From NCBI GenBank assembly GCA_023105745.1, contig JALGQZ010000007.1:54417569-54481568 (forward strand): a DNA stretch of 64,000 bases, in the 5' to 3' direction. The notes beneath the pieces are model-generated. The model was not told where the DNA came from. It saw only the letters and a list, made by a program, of their open reading frames with translations, and searched no databases. Below are positions 55,047-64,000 of this stretch, piece after piece (positions within the stretch are counted from its first letter, which is position 1; each line of letters starts with the position of its first letter). The translations under genes and the position numbers were made by a program. Origin of the DNA: Austropuccinia psidii (taxonomy: Eukaryota > Basidiomycota > Pucciniomycetes > Pucciniales > Sphaerophragmiaceae).

Positions 55047-58000
55047 TGTGTGCCTTGAGGTATATTTTACATACCCAAATAGGCCACAATGAATATTAAA
55101 ACCAATTCTAAATTTTGCATAACTCATAAGTGGAGCATATATCCAAAATTTATTATTTTTCATTTAAGGCAAGATGAATAACTTTTCTGTGAGTAAGTAA
55201 ATCCATTGATGTAAGATGTGTCTATGAACCTGTTGATAATATTACTGTTAATAAACAGTACTATGATTGTTCTTATGAAATATGATAATAAAAATTATTA
55301 TAACCACAATTGAATGATCAAATAATTAATCATTTCTTTTACTTGTTATACACTACTAGTGATTATAACAGTAAGCAGTAATTGTCTACACCAATCAATT
55401 ACAAGATGTATTGAATAATAAAACTTAATTAAAATAATAAAATTGTTTTAATATATAATTATATTTTGCAAGAATAATTATAAATTTAATTCTTTAAAAA
55501 AACTAATACTGAAGAAAAACTTGAATTCAGTTAAAACCACTCAGTAATACTCCAATGAACCTTGGAAAGAGTTGGTAGACAGATTTGACATATAAATTGT
55601 AGATTTAAAGTATCCAAATTTACTTCTAACAGTATGACAGAAAACTATAGTTTATTTCTATGATTTCAAATATTTCTGATTTATTCTGAAAGATTAAAAG
55701 ACTTAATAAAAAGATCTAACTAATAATTACTTTTTGTTAATAAAGGTATAATTAGATGATAAGATTATTTGTAAAAGCAGCAAGAGGAGGCCTCTTTTAA
55801 GTCAACAACAGCTCACAGAGTCATGCAATGGAGCAAATTGAAGAACCAGTGAGTGAGAAACCAATTATCCTTTTTGTATTAATTATTGCATCATCTTTTT
55901 TCACATAACATTATCATAATTATTTAATTAATGCTTTTATGTGACTACCAACCCATTTATGGTTAGTAATAAAAGGAGTAACAACTGTAAATATTCTTTC
56001 ATTTGAGAATAAACATTAATTTATCATAGTTATCAATGTTATTAGAAATTCCATCACAGGTTGTATTTTCTGTGAATTTTGAGGATTCAGTGTTTCATGT
56101 GGAATCATCAAAAATGGACTTTAAGTAATAATTTGAAGTTTACTCATTAAAGAATGCTTTTTTTGGTTCCTTTATTAATAATACCATTCTACATTGTTGC
56201 TGAAAGTTTCAGAAATATTCATTAAGAGTTGTATTTTTAATGACTTTTTGAAGCTTTCACCTCATTTCTACATAGGATTGCAAATAAACAGTATAGCTGG
56301 TTGCTATGAGGTAAATCAATGGATACTAGTCCAAAAAGGCTTTTAGTTACCCTTCTAGGGCTATTCATGGAAAATCATTAAGAACTGACATGGCTACAGG
56401 AGTCTAAGCTGCTCTTTACCTCCTTGTCATGTCAACATAGGATCATATTTGCAATTTTCTCATGATTTAATGAGAGTCTAACTTGGTAACCAAATTCTCA
56501 AAGGTTTTGGTATACTAATTGGGCCATTATCAGCCATGGATCCAATCTTTGGAGATATCCATGCCTCAGAGGCCTCAGAAGGTGGGTACGCTGGCTCTCT
56601 TTGATGTCTTTTGTCCCCCTTAGCTACTTTCAAGTCAAAAATAGTATTTCAGGCTTCAAGACTGATATCCACTATGGGTGTACCAAAACTTCATTGAAGA
56701 ATACAATTTTTTTAAGTGCCAAAAACATGAATGACACTAATGTTAGTGTATATGTAACATAGGATTTCTCACACTCCAACTATTTTGGTGTGAAATTGAG
56801 AAAAACAAAAAATTCACAATTCCTTTATGTGGTATTGATGGTGTGGTATTGAAGTATTTTCCATAATACCACCTCATAGAGTTAATTTAAGCTTATTCAC
56901 TCTATGGAGCTTCCCTATGTTAAATTTTGTGTAGATTCCAAATCTGGCCTTAAATGCATGGATTTACTTACTCACAGAAATGTTATTCCACTCTTCTCAA
57001 ATCAAAAATGATGAATTTTGGATATATGCATGACTTATGGGTTATTCATAGTTCAGAATTTATTTTAATATTAGTTTTTTCCTATTTGGGTATGTAAAAT
57101 AAACCTCAAGGCTCGCAATTGATTGGGGACAGAGTTGGATTCTGCGCACAAATTCACCTAGGGTAGCTTCATAGAGTCAATAAGCTTGAATTTACTCTAT
57201 GAGGTTTTGATATGGAAAATACTTCAACACCACATCATCAATACCACAAAAAAAGTTGTAAAATGTTTTTTCCTCAATTCCAAGGCAAAATAATGGGAAT
57301 GTGCGAAATCCCATGTTACATATACACTAGGAAAAGTGTTAGGCATGTTTGTGGAGCTTAATATTACAGTATTCTTACATAAATTTTTGATATACCCATG
57401 GTGAATATAAGTCTTGAAGCCTAAACTACTTTCTTTGACATGAAAATAGCTCAAGGGTACAAAAAACATCAAAGGAAGCCAGGGTATACAACTTCTGATT
57501 CCGCTGACACATGGATAGCTCTAAAGTTTCAATCAATGGCTGATAATGGCCCAATGAGCATAGTCAAGCCTTTTTGGGAACTTGGTTACCAAGTTAAAGT
57601 ACAACTAAATCATAAGAAAATAGCAAATAAGGTACTATGTTGATGTGAAAAGGAGGTAATTAGCAGCTCTGACTTCTGTGACCATGTCAATTACTATTTA
57701 TTTTCCATGGATAATCCTGAAAAGAGTATTTAAATCTCTATTTGGACTATCATCTATGCATTTACGCCATGGAAACCAGCTATTACTGTGCTATTTAAAA
57801 TTCTATGTAGAAAGAAGGTAAAAAATTCATTAAAAAGGAAATTCTTGATTAATCTTTCTAAAGATTTCAGTACCAATGGAGAAATGGATAATATAAGTCA
57901 GAAACTCAAATAAACATGACTTCATAATTTAAACTGAAAGTTTTACTTACAGTCCATTTTTGATAATTCCATGTAATACACTGAATCTTCAAAAATTCAC

Positions 58001-58893
58001 AGAAAATACAATCTGTGATTAAATTTAAAATAAGATTGAAAAATTTTGGATATTAATTATTATTCCCAAATGAAATAATATTGACAGTTTCTACTCCTTT
58101 ATTTCTTAACCATAAATGGTTTGGTATACACATAAAATGACTCAATTAAGTAATTATGATAATGTTATGCAAAAACAGGAAATGTAACCAATTTTTCAAA
58201 GAGGATTAATGGCTTATCACCCACTTATTTTTTATATTTCTCCATGGAACACCTCTGTGAGCAGTCTTTGACTTAATAGGGGCCTCCTCTTGCTGTTTTT
58301 TGAAAATCATTTTTTTATTCAATCATACAATTAGTACCAATAGGTAAGTATTAGTTGATCTTTTTCTTAAATATTTTGATTCTTTGAAAATCAATCAGAA
58401 ATACAATATATTATAGAAATATACTATTTACAATATTATTTAACTGTTATATTGTTTTATTGCTGTTATAATCCAGTTTTGATCCTTTAAATCTACACTT
58501 AATCCATCAAATCACTCTATCAATTCTTATAAAAGTATTATTGGACTATTAGTGAGTGTTTTCATTTAATTTTTAAAGTTTTTTTCTAGTAACAGTTTTC
58601 TCCAAGAATTATCTTTATAATTATCCTTGCAAAACAACAATTATAAATTAAAATAATTTTATGTTATTTCAATAACAAGTTTTATAATTAATAATTCTTG
58701 TAATTGATTCTAGTAGAAAATTATTGCTTACTGTTATGATAACTAGTAGTGTATAACAAGTAAAAGAAATAATTCAGTAATTCATCATTTAATTTTGGTT
58801 AATACTAATTTTATTCATTAAATTTCATAAAAAGAGTCATATTACTCTTGGTTAATAGTAATATTAACAAGAATATCATAGACACATCTTACA
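55047..58893 (+). mobile_element. Solo LTR of the B family, holding another solo LTR
   Basis: It starts TGTGTGCCTTGAGGTATATTTT, ends ATCATAGACACATCTTACA and is flanked by the perfect duplication atcct (55042-55046 and 58894-58898). It is split at 55209/57118 by an oppositely oriented solo LTR. Without that it is about 1,934 bp, close to the B LTR. The ORFs at 57224-57472 and 57440-57643 lie in it and are not genes. A stem-loop sits 22 nt before its end (58847-58871). Confidence 0.92.
55210..57117 (-). mobile_element. Inner solo LTR, B family, opposite orientation
   Basis: It starts TGTAAGATGTGTCTATGAAC and ends CCTCAAGGCTCGCA (1,908 bp), the reverse complement of the B-type LTR. It is flanked by attga (55205-55209 and 57118-57122). 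A same-family LTR inserted antiparallel into an older solo LTR, so the locus can form a very long snap-back structure. Confidence 0.92.
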
Positions 58894-61370
58894 ATCCTTA
58901 TATTTAATTAGGAATTTTAATCCAAAGATAAGAAAAAAAATTAGAATATGGAAGAAAATAATTGAAGAAGTAAGTACAAATCCAAGAGCTTTAATAGACT
59001 AACATTGAGCCTGTACAATATTCAGAAAAATCTTTCTTTTGAGCATGGTGACAAATTCAAATCAGTTCACCTCAAATTCAACATTCATAATTTGACTTGT
59101 CTGATAGATAATATCAAATATTTGAAGAATAAAGCTAAAAAGTACCCATTTATTAGCTTTCTTTCAACATAAGTACAATGAATTAAATTTCTAGATTATT
59201 CTTACTGGTTAAGCTTAAAAAAAATAGGAATACAAATATTTATTTGGAAACAAATCCTATTCATGTCTAAAAAGGTTCAGACACTAATATCCTTTATTGT
59301 CATACATCAGAGCTGTGCTAATATACATGAATACTTAATCTCTGAATATCATGAGTTTTTTAAGCCTATATCTTGGCATAATAAGAAAGCCAAATTCTTG
59401 AATTGATAAATTAAAACACAATTCTGTTGGTTATTATGAAGGATAGACTCTATTAATTAGCAGAGCCACCATTGAGAATGCCTGAGGCAAAATTCCTGGT
59501 AATATCTCCCCATAATTTATTATGTTCTAATAAAATTTCTATGAAGGTAATGTATGTGGATAAAGCTATGAATAATTTGTGTTTCATTTCAAAAAGGAAA
59601 TTATTTCTCCCATGAGGGGAAAATAAAACATATGTAGCTTAATTATTGATACATAATTTCAAAAGGTACTGTTTCAATGAAATATGATATTGGAATTTTT
59701 AACCTTTTGAGAAAGGCTTTGAATACTTCATTTTTTTCCTTCATCCAATTTACTTTTAAGAGAATAATTGAATTGAATTATAATTCATACATTATTTTGC
59801 AATGATTTGAATTGATAAGATATAAATTCCAATCCTTAACAATGATGAAAAACTCTGATGTTTCTATTTAATACGACCTAGATATAAAGAAATTCATATA
59901 AATCAGTAATTTGTAAAACTTTTTTCCTTTTGAAGTATGAAGCTTTGAGTATTTTTATCAAACATTGATATTTATAAGAGTGAATTCAAAGAGTGTGGCT
60001 TTCGTTTTTGGCTTGAATTTGCTCCAAATATTCTACTTTCAAATTTCAATTCTGTTCTGTCTTCCACCCTGTGTCCAATTTATCTCCCAATTCATTCTCT
60101 AAATGAAAAAACCTGCTATCAGGTGTAGTCATGTTTCTCATGATGAAATCTCCAAATTTGAATTTTCAGTACTATTGAAGTTTTCCTATCTTAAGAGGGA
60201 AGAAAGTTAATCTTTGGAAATTATAAAAATGGAATCTTTTATTCAAGAAATCTATAGTTAATTATTGAGCATAAGTAAGATTAGTATAAATTTGAAATAA
60301 TTTAGGATCAATTTTTCTATTGATTGCATGGGGGTAGGGCCAAGTTTGAAAGAGTGTTTTCAGCCAGATATTAGAGGGCAGCTGTAATATAGCTACAGTT
60401 TCAACTTCTAAGAAAGAATTTGGCATTTGGAATATGTTGGTAGTATCCAGAAGTAATTATAATATTCTGAAACTCTGGAAGTTTTAATAGTTTCCCTATA
60501 TTTTGCAAACTCTTAATGAAAATAAAGTAGGAAGGTGGCAAAATAAAGCTTAAAGGACCTTTATTTTACAGAGACTTGACTTCTGTTACACACATATACA
60601 GTGTAGGTCCTTTGGAAGAATTTCCATGCCTCTGAGGCACCACTTACCACTCAAGTTTCTTCACAACTCCCAGTATTCCTAAGGTTTCTGCTCTCTTATT
60701 ACGGCTTCCAAGGAGCTGAAATTCATACTAAAATATTCATAAGTCACCTCTTAAAGAATTTATATGTTAAAATTGTATTTTTCAGTAAGCTTGAAATGTA
60801 TCTTTGAATTTATAAAGTCATTTCCCCCCCTTGAATGTAGACTTATTGAAATACAAATAGGAATAGAGATACAGTTGTTTCATAGAAAATTATTCAAGCT
60901 AAAAAGATACTGTCTATAATATTTAATTTAAATCAATATTTTCACAATTCAAATAGTCTTGTAAGCTTCCTGATATGCATGGTATACTATTTTAAAACAA
61001 GTCAGACTTGTATCTTTCTCCCTCCAAGGACAGTTTCAAAATTATTCCAAATAGGATTCCAAAATAAAAATAATTTGAATTCAAAACTCATACTCTTAAG
61101 GGTATATTTGGATAAAACTTTGAAAAACACAATATGAAGTTTTAGATCATGTCCTATGAAACATCACCTCTCAATTAATACCATAGGGGGAATACATTAT
61201 TATCAATCCTATATGAGACAATTATGAGCTTGGATAATATATTCAAAGAGAAAAAGCATGAGAATTTCTTGATCTAAAGTTGAGGTCCTATTCATAGGAA
61301 AAATTTCTATTCCAAATTTGATCAAAATTTGGCCTTAAAAATATATATATCTGAGTACATACTGTGGTAT
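58894..61370. other. A+T-rich DNA without a recognisable gene
   Basis: No ORF with a family pattern, no LTR terminus and no polymerase motif was found between the two solo LTRs. Confidence 0.55.
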
Positions 61371-63616
61371 TTTAAGGTTTTTCTATGAAAATATTGAGAA
61401 AAGTAGCAAATATCAAGAGTACTAAGAATTTCCTCAGTAGAAAATATGATATAAGAAAATATTATAGCCACAACTTCAATATAATTATATGAAAAAAGGA
61501 ATTTGATTATTATTGAATAATTTGATAATAAAATAAAAACTTAATCATTATAATAAATTATTGCTATAGTTACCAACAATTAGAACAATAAGAAGTGTAA
61601 GGCTCTTAACGAGACAATTACACATGGAAAATAGTGATATTTATCCACTTATAAGTAATATATATAATAGTATTTATAAAGAAATAATCACACACACTGT
61701 GCAGAGATAATTCTTATGAAAAACTAATAATAGATTAAAAATATATAGAATTTTCCAGAAAGCTTACTTATAATATTTATTTGATACCACAGGTCAAAGA
61801 GCAAAAGCTATTATATTAAGTAATGTTTATCAATTAAACAGACACTGAGAATGGATATTTTAAGAAATAAAAACAACTTTTCCATAATAAAATAAGATTA
61901 ATAGTTTTTAAGAGGAATTTTTGGCTTAAAAATGATATTTAAGACAATAATTATATATAATAAAATATATTGTTTGTGATTAAAACGTGTCACATGGTGG
62001 AATTTGATCTACAATTTGCCAGTATTTGCCAGTCTTTCAACTGGTTTAATAGCCTTTTTGGCAAGAGTTCCCTCTTTTGAAGTCTAGCAGACAGCATTGT
62101 GACACAACAACAATCTTATTTCTGTTATTTCAACTCTAAATATAAATATTAGTAAGGAATAAAATACTTAATGAATTACTGCAATAGTATAATTTTATAA
62201 TGAAGAAAGTATTACTTGTTTAAAATCTCTAATTTACTTGAATTATGATTGGTTATTGGCGAAAACAGTAATGTGTAGGCTCTTTTTATTCCTGCATGGA
62301 AGCTCTAATGATTCATAATGAATGTAGAGGACATTCTTAGGTCAAAACTGAAAACCATTCTTGAAAATAAGGTTCTTAACCTAAGGTAGCTTATTTTTAA
62401 TTCCCCTTTGAAGTTACCAGTGTTATTTTTAACTCCAAGTAACTTGAATCCTCTTTTCGATTAATTATTTTAAGCTTTAATATTAAGTTAGTTTATTCAT
62501 ATCAAAGTTTATCACCAGCAAAACTCAAAAATAAACTTTCAAGAAAAGATCTGTGAAACTGAAGTTTTCATTAATTCTCAAAGGAATCTTAATTTTCTTT
62601 AAGAAGAATTAAAATTGTTAATTTCAATGCTAATTGGAAATTAACCCTTTTTGAAAAAGATACTCAAAGCTTAATGTATAAAAACATGACACTAACTTGT
62701 AAGCTGTGTGGAATTTCAAGCAAATCCATTGAAAATTGGATTTTTAATGAATTATTGAAGTTAGTGTTATTTTTCAACATAAAATAGAAATACGCACCAA
62801 AACTTAACTTTTTAGTAGACTTTGATACTTTTGAATTTGAATTTTTCATCTTTTATAACCTTTGACAGTTCTTCAAACCTTAATTCCATGCTTGCATATT
62901 GGGATTTACCCTTTGGAAGCTTGAAATTCCTGTCATAATTGGGGTAAAACCAGTTTGAGCTATAAGGTTGGATCAAATTCTACTCTCAAATTCTAGTTGA
63001 GGTTGAAAACCCTCCAATACAGGTGGAAAACCTTAATTGAATCCTTGCAGATCCAAAAAGTTGGGTATTCCAGCTCTGTTTGGTCTTTTTCCTTTATCCC
63101 ACCTTTCTGTGTGGATTTTGCCCTTTTATTTATTTAAAGCCATGCTATGGCCTTAAACACTTTTAAATTGAGCTCAAAGAGGATTTAAATTATGTATGGC
63201 AAATACTTAGACAATTCAGTAAATATACACAACACCTCAATTTTAACTAAAAGTTTGGTAAGCTTGAATAAACCATATGCAATTTTAAATTTAAGCTTGA
63301 ATAAGCTTAAGCCTAACAATTTTAAAAAATGTTAAGAAAAATTACAATTTTACTGTGAGATTCTTAAAACTTCTAATCACATGAGAAGTAATCATTTTTT
63401 TGTATAACACCCTATGGGTCTACCCTAGGTTATTTTTGGTGTAGAATACAAGAATGACATAATAATTATAACTTTTTTATCCCAAAAGAAGCTTTACCTA
63501 TTCTTTGTTATTTTCCCTTTTAAATCCAATTGATAAGTCTGTTCAAAACTTAATTAACTGCATAAAAAGCTATTTGTGGCCTTATGGGTATGTAATACAT
63601 ATCTCACAGGCTCACA
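61371..63616 (-). mobile_element. Solo LTR of a longer, diverged B-like family
   Basis: It begins TTTAAGGTTTTTCTATGAAA and ends ATCTCACAGGCTCACA (2,246 bp), with B/A-type terminal wording, and is flanked by the perfect duplication ggtat (61366-61370 and 63617-63621). The interior is very diverged from the B LTR. The ORFs at 62664-62849 and 63554-63745 are not genes. Confidence 0.8.
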
Positions 63617-63937
63617 GGTATTAATCAGAAACCTCAAGAATGATTTGGAGTATCTTATGATAAATTTTTTAAAAAAGGGGAAATTATTCAGTCTTGCATA
63701 AATGTACAAGAAAAATCCTCTTCTGATATAATTATATTTCTTCACTTCCTTTTCAAAATATGTTCTTATATCCTTTATATTAAGCTGTTTGAATCATAAT
63801 ATCCTAAAACTCTTCAAAAAAGCTTGGAAATTCTTGGTTAATTTGAGGAATATTGCATAAAGAAATTCCTTGAATAATAATAAATTTCATGAAAAATTCA
63901 CATATACATTTTTTTCATGTATTATATATTTTATAAG
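63617..63937. other. Spacer between two related LTRs
   Basis: A 320-base A+T-rich stretch with no recognisable feature. Confidence 0.5.
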
Positions 63938-64000
63938 TTTAAGGTTTGTCTATGAAACTCTTGATAATAGTAACAATATCAAGAGTACTATGACTGTCCT
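63938..64000 (-). repeat. Start of another B-like LTR, cut by the window end
   Basis: It begins TTTAAGGTTTGTCTATGAAA, nearly the same as the start at 61371, and goes on with a perfect 9-bp stem (CTCTTGATA at 63958-63966, TATCAAGAG at 63977-63985). The rest lies beyond the window. Confidence 0.75.

Noticed and set aside
1..64000. rRNA or intact tRNA genes, LINE reverse transcriptase, DNA-transposon transposase
   Set aside because: I looked for their usual motifs on both strands by eye and found none besides the tRNA-like SINE head at 49591.

Overview
The window is repeat-dense, strongly A+T-rich nuclear DNA of a eukaryote. It holds no gene I would call a host gene with confidence. Almost all recognisable sequence is Ty3/Gypsy-type LTR retrotransposon DNA of the chromodomain-bearing (chromovirus) kind, at several stages of decay and inserted into one another. 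The wording of the Gag and Pol proteins, and a Pro/Ser-rich repetitive pseudogene at 18.9-20.2 kb, match families I associate from memory with rust fungi (Pucciniales), most of all the very repeat-rich myrtle rust Austropuccinia psidii. That assignment is recollection, not a search.

Layout. 1-4,140: A+T-rich DNA without genes. 4,141-4,990: relic repeat. 4,991-18,164: element A, minus strand, old, LTR-flanked, full of stops; a 1.4-kb solo LTR of family C sits inside its 5' LTR (16,697-18,109, target duplication ttaat). 18,165-20,166: unassigned DNA, then the rust-type repetitive pseudogene F. About 20,740-25,860: element D, minus strand, a different Gypsy lineage, badly decayed. 26,617-47,235: element B, plus strand, old, with two family-C insertions: a solo LTR a few bases into its 5' LTR (26,624-28,059, duplication tgagc) and a complete element C in its reverse transcriptase (33,491-43,173, minus strand, duplication tacac). 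47,236-55,046: mostly featureless, with a tRNA-like SINE candidate, a TATA-type promoter-like patch and a three-copy minisatellite. 55,047-58,893: solo LTR of the B family (duplication atcct) holding an oppositely oriented solo LTR of the same family (duplication attga). 61,371-63,616: another, longer solo LTR (duplication ggtat). 63,938 onward: start of one more LTR, cut by the window end.

Element C is the youngest: its two 1,430-bp LTRs differ at only nine positions by hand count, and one 1,952-codon gag-pol frame is broken by only two stop codons. It has Gag with a CCHC knuckle, DSG protease, YIDD reverse transcriptase, RNase H, HHCC/DD35E integrase and a C-terminal chromodomain. A to D show the same order of domains with broken active sites.

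The most interesting signal is a small protein overprinted on the 5' part of gag. In families C, B and A a second frame stays open across the start of gag and encodes a related peptide pattern (L-W/F-x-x-x-M-N/D, clearest between A and B). Together with an extra upstream ORF in C, this suggests a multi-ORF, overlapping-frame retrotransposon group. The conserved LTR palindrome, the U5-end stem-loop with compensatory changes, the mutually exclusive leader hairpins and the shared TGGGGGC primer-binding site are further testable features of the same group.
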